Notes: generated from the sequence alone by a model not told the origin. DNA of 64,000 nucleotides from Evansella sp. LMS18 (GCF_024362785.1 NZ_CP093301.1:4464001-4528000); one strand, 5' to 3'. Counted from the stretch's first letter, positions 34,121 through 43,567 are shown. A program made the numbers and translations.

Positions 34121-35044
34121 ATGAAAAAATATGGTCTTACAGGAATTTTAATTGCTTCAGCAATCCTTGCTACAGGATGTACTGATGAGGAGCAAAGCTC
34201 TGAGGCGGCAAGTGCAAGTGAGGTGGATTCAGAAATCGTTGTTGAAACTACCGCCGGCACAATCACCAAGGAAGAATTATATGAGGAGCTGCTGTCCCGG
34301 CATGGTAAAGAAGTGTTGCAGGATCTCATTACCAGACAGGTTCTGAATGATAAGTATGAAATTGGAGAAGAGCAGATTGACCAGGAGGTCGACCTTTATA
34401 AAAACCAGTATGGTGATGATTTTGAACAGTGGCTTGAGCATTTGAATTTTGAAAATGAAGAAGCTTTCAGGGAGGCGGTGCTTCTTGCGCTTCTGCAGGA
34501 CGAAGCAAAAGCTGACGGTGTTGAAATCAGCGAAGAAGAGATGGAAGAGATGTATACCCGCTTAATAACCGAGGTAAATGCCTCACATATTCTGGTTGAA
34601 GAGGAAGAACTAGCACTGGAGATAAAAGAAAAACTGGATAACGGGGAAGACTTCTCCGAACTTGCTAAAGAATATTCGATAGACAGCTCAAATGCAGAAG
34701 ATGGAGGAGAGCTCGGCTTTTTCACCTCGGGCATGATGGTTGAGCCATTCGAGATTGCCGCTTTTTCACTGGAAGAAGGCGAGATCAGTGACCCGGTGGA
34801 AACGGAGTTCGGCTACCATCTCATTAAAGTGCTGGAAAAGCAGGAAATGGATGATGTTAACCAGTCATTTGATGAAATGAAAGGAGATATCCGGAGAATG
34901 CTCGTTGACGAAAAGCTGGAATTATCTGAAGCACAGAAGAAAATCGCTGATATGCTCGACGAAGCTGTAACCGACATCTCCATAGAAGGTATGGAAGATA
35001 TATTTAACCTGGAAAGCTTTGAAACTGAACCAGAAGAAGAGTAA
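34121..35044 (+). CDS. prsA: PrsA-like foldase lipoprotein (parvulin PPIase)
   Basis: A 307-aa lipoprotein: signal peptide with lipobox LATGC, N-terminal chaperone region, and a parvulin-type peptidyl-prolyl isomerase domain (~150-245: ASHILVEEEELALEIKEKL, EYSIDSSNAEDGGELGFFTSGMMVEPFE, FGYHLIKV). It helps exported proteins fold outside the membrane. It is 90 bp downstream of the secreted protease on the same strand without a clear terminator between, so it may fold that protease. ATG follows AGGGGAAGG. Highly acidic. Confidence 0.92.
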   Translation: MKKYGLTGILIASAILATGCTDEEQSSEAASASEVDSEIVVETTAGTITKEELYEELLSRHGKEVLQDLITRQVLNDKYEIGEEQIDQEVDLYKNQYGDDFEQWLEHLNFENEEAFREAVLLALLQDEAKADGVEISEEEMEEMYTRLITEVNASHILVEEEELALEIKEKLDNGEDFSELAKEYSIDSSNAEDGGELGFFTSGMMVEPFEIAAFSLEEGEISDPVETEFGYHLIKVLEKQEMDDVNQSFDEMKGDIRRMLVDEKLELSEAQKKIADMLDEAVTDISIEGMEDIFNLESFETEPEEE

Positions 35045-35061
35045 AAGGTAATCAATAAAGC

Positions 35062-35092
35062 AAAAAATGGCAGGGCAACCTGCCATTTTTTT
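35062..35092 (+). terminator. Rho-independent terminator of prsA
   Basis: AAAAAATGGCAGG / CCTGCCATTTTTTT stem and T tail. Confidence 0.9.
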
Positions 35093-35163
35093 ATTTGCAA
35101 TTATAATAACGCTTCAAATCACAATTTTTACAAGCCGCTGGCCATTTATTTATAAGAGTATGA

Positions 35164-35760
35164 TTAATCTTTTAATCCACCAGCTGCCAGAGGTCCGTAG
35201 AAGTTCATGTTCGAAATAATTCGTGCCATTTCTTTAGGGGTCTTTTTGAATCCCCCTTCTATCCAATGCTGGACAACCCCAAGGTGTGCAGATACAAGAT
35301 AAGCAATTAAATACTCCTGCGGGACAGGCATATTCTCTGGATTCCCTGATAAAAGACGCCCTTTTATTTGGTTTGCAATAAGAGCTTTCATTTTTGTCTG
35401 GAAACCAGGATCTCCTTTAGGACCTAAAATAGCTTTTACAAAAAGACCATTTTCCTGTAAAAAACTAAAATATTTTTCACCAGCAGGAGGAGGTTCTTGT
35501 CCATTTTGAAGGTTTTCCCTATTGGCATTATCCAGTTCCTGGGCGATCATTTTTATCCCGTGCAGAAGTTCATCTTCACTTTGCTCCAGCAGATCATACT
35601 TATCTAAATAATGCAGATAGAAAGTTCCCCGGTTAATATCTGCCCGTTCTGTTAAATCCTTTATAGTTACATGATGCAAACCTTTTTCCTCAATCAGCTC
35701 AGCAAATGTGTTCCTGATCAGTTTTTTAGTTCGCTGGATTCTCCGGTCTCCCTGATTCAT
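35164..35760 (-). CDS. TetR/AcrR-family regulator
   Basis: A 198-aa TetR repressor. N-terminal helix-turn-helix: TKKLIRNTFAELIEEKGLHHVTIKDLTERADINRGTFYLHYLDKYDLLEQ (parts of residues 12-60, note ADINRGTFYLHY). The C-terminal ligand domain is variable. ATG 35760 follows GGAGGGGAGC. The operator candidate at 35779-35813 lies just upstream, suggesting autoregulation. It is divergent from the ICMT-type methyltransferase gene, its probable target. Confidence 0.9.
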   Translation of the reverse strand: MNQGDRRIQRTKKLIRNTFAELIEEKGLHHVTIKDLTERADINRGTFYLHYLDKYDLLEQSEDELLHGIKMIAQELDNANRENLQNGQEPPPAGEKYFSFLQENGLFVKAILGPKGDPGFQTKMKALIANQIKGRLLSGNPENMPVPQEYLIAYLVSAHLGVVQHWIEGGFKKTPKEMARIISNMNFYGPLAAGGLKD

Positions 35761-35778
35761 TTTGCTCCCCTCCAGATT

Positions 35779-35813
35779 ATTAATGAACATATAATAATTA
35801 ACTGTTCATTAAT
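35779..35813. promoter_or_regulatory. Candidate TetR operator (inverted repeat), with a third half-site at 35892-35902
   Basis: Perfect 11-bp inverted repeat ATTAATGAACA / TGTTCATTAAT with a 13-bp spacer, 19 bp upstream of the tetR start. The half-site TGTTCATTAAT recurs at 35892-35902, between the divergent genes. Position and repetition fit a TetR-type operator. Confidence 0.6.
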
Positions 35814-36071
35814 CAACAGCTCTTACTGTATTGATCATTGTTATTATATTGCTATCAATTATAATTAGAAATGTGCCACTAATCAACACGGTGTTCATTA
35901 ATTAAACTGACTTCTGGGGATAAATAATCAGGAGCAGAAGGGAGGGATATCAATAAGCACTAAGGAAGTTATGGAATTAAAGCAAACCTCAACAGGAGTT
36001 TTTCTATAGCAAGATAACTATTCAGATATTCAGTTTATACGGTGAAAATTCAATATAAAAGGAGGGTATAA

Positions 36072-36602
36072 ATGATGACTAAAAAGTCTTCCGTGTTCTC
36101 TCATTTAGTTTCTATCCTTGTTTTGCCTTTTAATGTTACGGTCCTTATTCCTGCATTATTACTGTTTTACTTTTCCAATTCTTTATTCTGGGGAACTGAG
36201 ATACCTCTGAGCATTTTAATAATGTTAGTTGGTATTGGGTTTTTGCTGGGTGGACTCACTTTAGTTGCTTTAACGATCGCTCAATTTGCCAGTAGGGGGA
36301 AAGGGACACTGGCTCCTTGGGATCCGCCAAAAAAGTTAGTAGTGTCCGGTCCATATCGGTATACACGTAATCCAATGATAAGCGGGGTTGTTTTAATCCT
36401 GCTTGGAGAAGTAATTATTTCAGGGTCGTTACCTTTGTCAGTTTGGTTTGTCCTTTTTACATCTGTAAATTATTCGTATTTCATCATTGGAGAGGAACCA
36501 CAGCTGTCAAAAAAGTTCGGCGAAGATTATCTGGAATACAAAAGAAATGTACCACGGTTAATTCCAAGACGAACACCTTGGACACCGGACAAAAAGGAAT
36601 AA
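36072..36602 (+). CDS. Isoprenylcysteine carboxyl methyltransferase-like (ICMT/PEMT) membrane protein
   Basis: A 176-aa integral membrane protein with four to five helices and the ICMT/PEMT C-terminal signature: PPKKLVVSGPYRYTRNPMISG, IGEEPQLSKKFGEDYLEYKRNVPRLIP. It binds S-adenosylmethionine and methylates a lipid-like or small hydrophobic substrate, unknown here. ATG 36072 or 36075 follows AAAAGGAGGG. Divergent from the TetR gene, whose repeats lie in the shared region. Confidence 0.88.
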   Translation: MMTKKSSVFSHLVSILVLPFNVTVLIPALLLFYFSNSLFWGTEIPLSILIMLVGIGFLLGGLTLVALTIAQFASRGKGTLAPWDPPKKLVVSGPYRYTRNPMISGVVLILLGEVIISGSLPLSVWFVLFTSVNYSYFIIGEEPQLSKKFGEDYLEYKRNVPRLIPRRTPWTPDKKE

Positions 36603-36622
36603 AGCTCCCTATCTGTGTGTAT

Positions 36623-36660
36623 TAAAAGCCTGAAGATTAACTTCTTTATGGCTTCTTTTT
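36623..36660 (+). terminator. Terminator after methyltransferase gene
   Basis: AAAAGCC(T)GAAG / CTTC...GGCTT imperfect stem followed by CTTTTT. Confidence 0.7.
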
Positions 36661-36918
36661 AATAGCGTACTTCATGGTTATGACAGAACATGAGATCTCT
36701 GTGTTATGTTTCAACTGTTCAGGGCTGTAAAAAACTCCTCATTACCAAGTAAGGATCCCTCCGGTTATTTGCTTAAACGAACCGATATTATCTGAATTTA
36801 AATAAAAATCTAATAATTTACCTGAAAAAGCTTGGTATTTTAAATAGTTTCGTAGTATAATAACCGTAATTTATCTAAATTATCTGATAACATCATCAAA
36901 AAAAGAGGGGGATTTTTC

Positions 36919-37293
36919 ATGAATATTTCAGGATGGAAACGGGGAATGATGGCGAAGTCGATGGGTGTGGAAGATTACTTTAACCATGTTATGGGCTGTG
37001 TGGAAAGAGAGCTTGAGGAAGCAGGACATGATCTTATTTTAATCAGCAGCTGGCCTGGTAAAAACGAGCGGGATGTAGCAATTACCTTAATTTTAAATGG
37101 CCGTGTATTGAACCTGGGCATCAGTCAGTCAGAAGTTGAGAGGCGAAAGGAAGAGAGTCCGTTTTCATTAGACTGGCTCATTTGGTCAGAGCTCATCAGG
37201 CTCGGAGTAGAAGTTCAGGACAGCGGGTATATGAAGGCTTTGTTTACAAAGAACAGCAAAAAAGACGGTAAGAGTGAAGGTGAAAATAAGTAG
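36919..37293 (+). CDS. Conserved hypothetical protein, paralogue of the gene at 2982
   Basis: A 124-aa soluble protein of unknown function. It shares with the 2982 protein the blocks MAKSM, VMGCVE, ERD(V/I), ITLIL, LGIS, EVERRKEE, LDWLIWSE and QDSGYM. The C-terminal tail (NSKKDGKSEGENK) is charged. AGAGGGGG lies before ATG 36919. Single gene. The two copies 34 kb apart imply a duplicated family in this genome. Confidence 0.8.
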   Translation: MNISGWKRGMMAKSMGVEDYFNHVMGCVERELEEAGHDLILISSWPGKNERDVAITLILNGRVLNLGISQSEVERRKEESPFSLDWLIWSELIRLGVEVQDSGYMKALFTKNSKKDGKSEGENK

Positions 37294-37784
37294 ATTCACA
37301 CGGCATAGCTTTGTAATTTTATTTTTATCATGATAATTTAGCCCCTCAGCTATTATATTTATATTAATTACCAGGAAAGAGTTCAATAAAAAAAGTGTGG
37401 GAATCACCCTCGCAATTCCTATACCGTGGAGAAAACCCAGGATACCGGATGGAATAACTTAAGAAAAACACTTTATTTTCTGCATAAGAATAACAATATG
37501 AATAGTAAACAAAAACGCCTGGAGATTATCCAGGCGTTCTGTTTGTTTTATAGCGAACGAGCTTCTTTGTGAATCCTCATTCCGCTATTCCTTTAAAATC
37601 ATTACTTTATTGAATGTTATAGGGCCCTCGTTTCTCTATTTGCCCATTTCACCCCTTAAATAACCAGATTTTATGCTGTTATCGGAACGTGGAAACTTGA
37701 AACCCCATTTTTATCCATTTAACGGATGAGGAACCTCAACACCTCCCTGGAGTTTCTTCTTTTCCAACCAAACCGACCCTCATT
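37294..37784. other. Intergenic region of about 490 bp
   Basis: AT-rich. Contains the terminator-like hairpin at 37512-37548 and no supported gene. No riboswitch recognised. Confidence 0.5.
37512..37548. terminator. Hairpin with T-rich tail
   Basis: AACGCCTGG / CCAGGCGTT stem with ATTAT loop, followed by CTGTTTGTTTT. Confidence 0.7.
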
Positions 37785-39740
37785 TCAGTGACACGACGAC
37801 CCTTTATCAGAATGACATGAGGCGCCTGTCTTGGCTTTCGGCCGCGGCAGGTCGATCGCAGGGTTCCGGTCAAAGAAACCAGCAGGCTTCAGCTGAAAAT
37901 TAATATAGGCGGTAGGCATTACCGGCCAGTCTTCCGGGCGGGTGATATGATGGTGGCCCATCGTATACCAAACTACAACATCTTCATTCTCTATGTTTCG
38001 GTTTGCAGCTGCGTATTTAGGCAGACCGTCACCTCCTGGATGCTGGTATGGATAATTGCCCGTCGCATATTTTTCGGTTGGATCAAATTTAGTTACATGT
38101 AAATGATTTTTCAAAAATCCAGCACGTTTCATTAGACTCGAGTCATCATTAGCAAACGGAAAACAGTTCTCACCAGGGAGAATCCTGTAACCTACAGGGG
38201 TACCAACTGCGTTCAGGGAGTCCGGATTAATAATTTTCCATGTTCGCTGGGAAGCAAGGTCCATGTTTCTTTGTGCTTCCGCTTCTGTTTTAAACGTATT
38301 TGTTTCAATATAAAAGCCGTTATTATTTGGATTATCAGGCCCTTTTTCTTCAGGCACTGTATTAATTTCAACGACAGAATTATTTATCCCATCGAGCATG
38401 GTATCCAGCCGGAAATTGAAAAAGTGCTGGTGGTAGGCGGCGTTCATTTTTGGCGCGACTTCGGTGCCATATTTGGATTGGCCGCTTTCATCATATGTTC
38501 CAGTATTTAATATTCCTGTCAGTTTCACCTCGTTTTCTATCGTGCCATCCTGGTAAAAACTCCAGTAGAAACCGTAGTCATAGTTGCCGACAGTACAGAA
38601 GAAGGAGAGTACTAATCTGCGGGACCTCCGCACTTCCACTTTCTCCGTTCTCCAGTCCGTATGTTTCCATGCCACACCGTAATCTTCTTCATGGAGGCAT
38701 ATCGCATTTGGAATTGTGCGAACTTCTCCGGTGCTGTCTGTCATGACCGCGTCAAAATAACGGATTTCACCGAGGCAGTCACAGCCTAAGGTTAAGGAGT
38801 TTGCCAGCTGCCCCAGCCCGTATTCACCGGCGTCGAAGGCGTTCTGGGTATTATGGGCATAGCTCGAGTCTCCATAAGGGACAACCATTTCCGATAGTGC
38901 TGCCCGGTAGAGAATAGGCCGGATTTTTCCTTTATCCTCATATCCCACCTGGTGGAGGACCAATCCTTCCCGGGGAGTAAACCCGAAGCGGATGTGCCAT
39001 TTCTGCCATTTGATATAATGGCCGTCAATTTCAAAGCTCGGCCCCTCCGGCTGGACGATTTCCAGTGGCTTTAAATCTGTCCTCAGCGTGATACTGTCTG
39101 ATGTTTCAGGTGTGTAGTTTCCGTCATTAGGCGGGAGCTCACGGATGCCATGGTCTTCAAAACGGTGGATTTTCATCTTATGAAGATCCACATAAGCGAC
39201 AACCCCTGTCAGGGGATAGGCGTAGCCATTATCGTCAGCAAATTTTTTCACCCAGCAAATGGCTCTCGCCAGCCGTTTGCCTTCATCCTCTTTTATCCCA
39301 AAATTACCTGCAGACCAGGGGTCGACCATCACTAAGTCAGGGTCCGTAATTCCCCGTTTTAAAAGCGCCGCCTGAAATTCCGGGCTGTTCTTTACTACCT
39401 GTTCGCACTGCTCAAATTCATCCAGCATGACCCCGGGCTGTACTCCGGGAATATATTCCCATGAAAGCACATCTTTAGCTGTGAGCGAAACGACAGCTTC
39501 ATATGTTTTTTCCGTTTCATTATCAAGTATAATCATAAACGCTTCCCGTATAACCGGATCTCCTTTTTCAAAAGAAAGGACAGTTTCTTTCAGAGGCTCG
39601 TAGAGAACAACTTGTACAAAACGGGCCGAGAGGGAGAGGTTCTGCTTTTCCTTTACTATTGCAACGGCTTCTCTGATTTCCTCTGCAGTTAGCGGTTCCA
39701 GCGGGTGGTTAATTAATTGAGTTTTTTCCTTGATTTCCAT
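37785..39740 (-). CDS. Copper amine oxidase (primary-amine oxidase)
   Basis: A 651-aa copper- and topaquinone-dependent amine oxidase that oxidises primary amines to aldehydes with release of NH3 and H2O2. The TPQ precursor is Y387 (N-Y-D-Y), the catalytic base is the D in AFDAGEYGLG, and the copper histidines are HQH (YHQHFF) and the H in the GHHHITRPEDWPVMP region. N2/N3 domains precede the catalytic domain as usual. No signal peptide. The C-terminal end ASCHSDKGSSCH is Cys/His-rich and may bind metal. Divergent from an AraC-type regulator. Confidence 0.93.
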   Translation of the reverse strand: MEIKEKTQLINHPLEPLTAEEIREAVAIVKEKQNLSLSARFVQVVLYEPLKETVLSFEKGDPVIREAFMIILDNETEKTYEAVVSLTAKDVLSWEYIPGVQPGVMLDEFEQCEQVVKNSPEFQAALLKRGITDPDLVMVDPWSAGNFGIKEDEGKRLARAICWVKKFADDNGYAYPLTGVVAYVDLHKMKIHRFEDHGIRELPPNDGNYTPETSDSITLRTDLKPLEIVQPEGPSFEIDGHYIKWQKWHIRFGFTPREGLVLHQVGYEDKGKIRPILYRAALSEMVVPYGDSSYAHNTQNAFDAGEYGLGQLANSLTLGCDCLGEIRYFDAVMTDSTGEVRTIPNAICLHEEDYGVAWKHTDWRTEKVEVRRSRRLVLSFFCTVGNYDYGFYWSFYQDGTIENEVKLTGILNTGTYDESGQSKYGTEVAPKMNAAYHQHFFNFRLDTMLDGINNSVVEINTVPEEKGPDNPNNNGFYIETNTFKTEAEAQRNMDLASQRTWKIINPDSLNAVGTPVGYRILPGENCFPFANDDSSLMKRAGFLKNHLHVTKFDPTEKYATGNYPYQHPGGDGLPKYAAANRNIENEDVVVWYTMGHHHITRPEDWPVMPTAYINFQLKPAGFFDRNPAIDLPRPKAKTGASCHSDKGSSCH

Positions 39741-40026
39741 TTGATCTCCTCCTGACAGGGATATTCACAAATGGTCCAGATGGAGAGCCTGCTCTGCAAT
39801 TAACAACTTCCGAGGTAATAAGCAATGATGGCAGCAAAACACTCCGTTAAGACCTTTGTGCCTCACTCTTAAGCATATCCCTATAATTACTTTGATTATA
39901 GGAAGAAACGGAACTTTATGAATATTTTTAATATACAAAATACTACAATATATTTTCGACGACCGTGTTATACTAACCACACTGTCAGAATGCTGGTTCC
40001 TACTATTATTAATAAGGGGGAATTTG

Positions 40027-40863
40027 ATGCTGTTTTTTCCTTCCCAGCCTGAAATAGCTTTAAATACATATGATTACACGGAGTTTCAGCCACCCCGGGG
40101 TTCACGGAATAAAGATATTACTTTGTTTTATCAGTTCAGAACTAAGGAATCTGCTGCTGAGGCTATCCCTGTTATTCCTGATGGGTGTATTGACTGTATT
40201 TTCTGCTGTGAACCTGCTCATCCTGATGCTGTGCTCTGGACAAGCCCATATGTGAGAAAAATACAGCCAGATTTCAAAAAGGAAAGTGTATATTTTGGCG
40301 TCAGGTTCATCCCGGAACAGACAACTCTGCAATTAAAAACCCCCATGCACGAGATAATCGATCAAAATTTCCCTGCAGAAAGCGTTGCAGCTAACTTTGA
40401 CACTGCACTGCTTGATCAGCTTCTTGAATGCAATTCTTTTTGTGAAAGAGTTAAATTATTTCAGCGTTTTTTTGTTAACCTGACGAGCAAACAAAAGTAC
40501 GATCATAAAATCATTCAATACTGCAGCAGGAGAATTTATGCGTCAAATGGAACAGTTACGGTCCGCCAGCTTTCAGAGGAAACAGGCTATTCAGACAGGT
40601 ATGTACGCAACAAATTCGCAGAATATATTGGTTTTTCACCGAAGCAGTTCTGCAGGATTGTTAAATTCCAGAATTCCGTACATAAAATAACCCGGGATAA
40701 GCACATCTCCCAGGATTTATTTCTGGAAATTATCCAGGAAAATGGTTATTATGACCACGCTCATTTTAACCGGGATTTCAAGAGGCTGGCTGGCGTAACT
40801 CCCACTCAGTTCAAAAGGTTTCTGGGCAGAGGAAAACTTGAAGCAGCTGATGGCATGTTGTGA
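40027..40863 (+). CDS. AraC-family transcriptional regulator
   Basis: A 278-aa regulator with an N-terminal domain of the AraC DUF6597 type (FQPPRGSRNKDITLFYQFRT, VIPDGCIDCIFCCE) and a C-terminal AraC double helix-turn-helix (RQLSEETGYSDRYVRNKFAEYIGFSPKQF, ENGYYDHAHFNRDFKRLAGVTPTQFKR). ATG 40027 follows AAGGGGG. It is divergent from the amine oxidase gene, 286 bp away, and is the likely activator of it (inference). A terminator was not recognised. Confidence 0.9.
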   Translation: MLFFPSQPEIALNTYDYTEFQPPRGSRNKDITLFYQFRTKESAAEAIPVIPDGCIDCIFCCEPAHPDAVLWTSPYVRKIQPDFKKESVYFGVRFIPEQTTLQLKTPMHEIIDQNFPAESVAANFDTALLDQLLECNSFCERVKLFQRFFVNLTSKQKYDHKIIQYCSRRIYASNGTVTVRQLSEETGYSDRYVRNKFAEYIGFSPKQFCRIVKFQNSVHKITRDKHISQDLFLEIIQENGYYDHAHFNRDFKRLAGVTPTQFKRFLGRGKLEAADGML

Positions 40864-40959
40864 GCATCAGGTATTGCTTTAACGGTAATGTATCTTGCAC
40901 TCCCTCGGGAACTTTCCTTAAAGTCTCCCTTATTACTGGTAACAAGGGAGGCGAATAGT

Positions 40960-41274
40960 ATGGAAAGCACCTTAATCGTAATGGCTGGCCTGGTTCTGCT
41001 CGGTATACTGTTTTCTTTCGGAAAAGGCTCTTTCCTCATAGCCGGCTTCAATACAATGCCAAAGGAAGAAAGAGATAAATTTGACAAAACTGCGTTAACA
41101 AAATTTATGGGAAAAATGATGTTTGCCCTGGCCTTCAGTCAGGTTTTTATGCTGCTGAGCGACATACTGGAAATCGGATGGCTGTTTTATTTTGGGCTTG
41201 CTCTTTTTTTCATCATCATCTTTTTCATTCTTTACTATGTGAACACCGGGAACAGGTTTAAAAAAATACAGTAA
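40960..41274 (+). CDS. DUF3784-like small membrane protein
   Basis: A 104-aa protein with three hydrophobic segments (about 3-25, 51-70, 75-95) and the DUF3784 pattern FGKGSFLIAGFNTMPKEERDKFDK. Function unknown. ATG 40960 follows AAGGGAGGCG; no in-frame start further upstream has a ribosome site. Stands alone after the AraC gene. Confidence 0.85.
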   Translation: MESTLIVMAGLVLLGILFSFGKGSFLIAGFNTMPKEERDKFDKTALTKFMGKMMFALAFSQVFMLLSDILEIGWLFYFGLALFFIIIFFILYYVNTGNRFKKIQ

Positions 41275-41707
41275 GGGCATAAGGAAAGAAAACCAGCCGA
41301 CAGGCGATGACAGAGGCATAGCTTCACTTATGCTTTAGCCAAAAATCTTCACTGTCGGATTGACTTCTTCGCTAAATTTATATTTACGATTTACGCTACA
41401 GACGGACGCGTTCTGCGGGCACGGCTTCAACTAATTTTTGCCGGCCGAAAGCCGTCAAAAATGGATTTTCAGCTCGCGCTTTTCCCGCCAGAGTCGCCGC
41501 CTTACGCTGCAATCGAAAAGTAATGTTCGTCTCTTTTTTTGCAAAGTCTATATTATGAAATTCATTTAGAGTGTAAAAAGATTACTACATAATTAAAATA
41601 ATTAAACAGATTAGTTTTATCCAAAGGGGACCGGTGTGTCTCCTGTCTTATAATGCAACCAGTAATGGGCAGAATATATCTATATTTATTTTATGGAGGG
41701 ATTTCGT
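41275..41707. other. Intergenic region upstream of the RNase J gene
   Basis: About 430 bp. The first half is relatively G+C-rich with the short palindrome GCCGGCCGAAAGCCG at about 41440; the second half is AT-rich and should hold the promoter. No gene supported. Confidence 0.5.
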
Positions 41708-43369
41708 TTGAGCGGTTTATCAGTGTTCGCTTTAGGAGGTTTGCATGAGATTGGAAAAAATATGTATGCCGTACAATATGATGATGACATATTTCTTATT
41801 GACTGCGGCAATAAATTCCCTGATGAAAGTTTGTTAGGGATTGACCTTATCATTCCTGATATAAGTTTTCTCATAAAGAATAAGGAGAAAGTGAAAGGGC
41901 TGATTGTCACCCACGGACATGAAGACCATATTGGCGGCATTCCGTTTTTCCTGAAGGAACTAAATGTTCCCGTATACGCAACAAGGTTTACGATCGGGTT
42001 AATCGAGCTGAAACTGCAGGACCATAAGCTCCTTGGGACTACAGATCTGAAAGAAATAAAGGAGGATACACAGCTGGATTTTGGAAGCGTCCAGGTTGAA
42101 TTTTTTAAAGTCATCCATAGTATCCCTGACTGTTTAGGCGTTGTATTTAATACGCCGGAAGGTACTGTTGTTCATACAGGGGATTTTAAATTTGATCTGA
42201 CACCAGCGACAGATGAGTATTCAGATATTCATAAAATGGCGGAAATCGGGAAGAAAGGTGTCCTTCTTCTTCTTTCCGAAAGTACAAACGCCGAACGTCC
42301 TGGCCTTACACCAACGGAAAGGACGGTTGGGGAGCATGTGGATGAAGCATTTATGAAAGCGAATGGGAAGGTATTTCTGTCGACTTTCGCTTCTAATGTA
42401 AGCCGTTTGCAGCAAGCCGTGGACGCAGCAGCAAAAACAGGCAGGAAAATGGCGTTGCTTGGCCGGACCATGGTGAATGTGGTGGAGATAGCGATGGAGA
42501 GAGGCTATCTGACTGTGCCTGACGGCATGCTTATTGATAAAAGGGATATCAACAAGCTTCCTCCGCAGCAGGTAGCAATATTGTGTACCGGGAGCCAGGG
42601 AGAAATAATGGCGGCTCTGTCCAGGCTTTCAACCGGAGATTTCCGGGATGCGGAAGTCCTTCCAGGAGATACCGTTATTCTTGCTGCAGGTCCGATTCCA
42701 GGGAATGAAAAAGCAGTAAGCCGTATCGTCGACAATTTATATGGACTGGGTGCAAATGTTATCTACGGTTCCGGAAGTTCTTCAGGAATGCATGTGTCAG
42801 GGCACGGTTACCAGGAAGACTTAAAACTGATGCTTACATTAATGCGGCCAAAATATTTTATTCCGATTCACGGGGAACTGCGGATGCTCCATCACCACCG
42901 TATGCTCGCTGAATCTGTTGGTGTGGAAGAAGGAAACACCTTTATTTTGAAAAATGGTGATGTGGTGGATATTCAGGACGGAGAAGCACGCCAGACGAGG
43001 TCCGTCCACGCAGGACATTCGTATGTAGACGGCCTTGGTGTAGGGGAAACTGGCGAGATTGTTCTTCGGGACAGAAGACAGCTTTCAGAAGATGGTATTC
43101 TTATTATCTTCCTGACGATGAACAAAACGGATAAAAAGCTTGCCACAAACCCTGATATTATTTCCCGCGGCTTTGTTTTCGAAAAGGAATCAACAGAGCT
43201 CTTAAATAACATAAATGTCCTCGTTTCCCAGACCGTGAATGAGATGACAGGGTCCAAAAGAAATGAATGGGGCATGATCAAGCATGAACTAAAAAAGGTG
43301 GCAGGGGACTACCTGTATAAACAGACAAGGAAGAAACCAATGATTCTGCCGTTTATTATTGAAGTTTAA
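41708..43369 (+). CDS. rnj: Ribonuclease J
   Basis: A 553-aa metallo-beta-lactamase/beta-CASP RNase that degrades and processes RNA from the 5' end. Zinc ligands are H69, H71, D73 and H74 (HGHEDH), with HSIPDCLG, HTGDFKFD, and the C-terminal HVSGHG and PIHGE motifs. It ends with the usual small domain (LPFIIEV). Length and order match Bacillus RNase J1 (about 555 aa), but the rpoY gene normally next to rnjA is missing, so it may be an extra J paralogue. TTG 41708 follows GGAGGG; an ATG at 41693 overlaps that site. Confidence 0.9.
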   Translation: MSGLSVFALGGLHEIGKNMYAVQYDDDIFLIDCGNKFPDESLLGIDLIIPDISFLIKNKEKVKGLIVTHGHEDHIGGIPFFLKELNVPVYATRFTIGLIELKLQDHKLLGTTDLKEIKEDTQLDFGSVQVEFFKVIHSIPDCLGVVFNTPEGTVVHTGDFKFDLTPATDEYSDIHKMAEIGKKGVLLLLSESTNAERPGLTPTERTVGEHVDEAFMKANGKVFLSTFASNVSRLQQAVDAAAKTGRKMALLGRTMVNVVEIAMERGYLTVPDGMLIDKRDINKLPPQQVAILCTGSQGEIMAALSRLSTGDFRDAEVLPGDTVILAAGPIPGNEKAVSRIVDNLYGLGANVIYGSGSSSGMHVSGHGYQEDLKLMLTLMRPKYFIPIHGELRMLHHHRMLAESVGVEEGNTFILKNGDVVDIQDGEARQTRSVHAGHSYVDGLGVGETGEIVLRDRRQLSEDGILIIFLTMNKTDKKLATNPDIISRGFVFEKESTELLNNINVLVSQTVNEMTGSKRNEWGMIKHELKKVAGDYLYKQTRKKPMILPFIIEV

Positions 43370-43476
43370 GCTGGCGGGAGAAGGCAGTGAAGATCAGGTC
43401 ACTGAAAAAGGATTGCATAGAGGGGCATGCGTCCGAAACTTAATCCGCACTATGAAAAAACGGTCGTATATTAAAC

Positions 43477-43519
43477 CAAAAAGGTTCCAGTTATCGCTTT
43501 CGATACCTGGAACTTTTTT
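43477..43519 (+). terminator. Rho-independent terminator of rnj
   Basis: AAAAAGGTTCCAG / CTGGAACTTTTTT stem with loop containing TCGCTTTCGA. Confidence 0.9.
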
Positions 43520-43527
43520 CACTTAAA

Positions 43528-43554
43528 AGAGGCTGGTTTGTCCCAGCCTCTTTG
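43528..43554. terminator. Hairpin terminator near the 43568 gene
   Basis: AGAGGCTGG / CCAGCCTCT perfect stem with a T-rich tail on both sides; likely ends the minus-strand gene at 43568. Confidence 0.75.
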
Positions 43555-43567
43555 TATCATTTTTATT

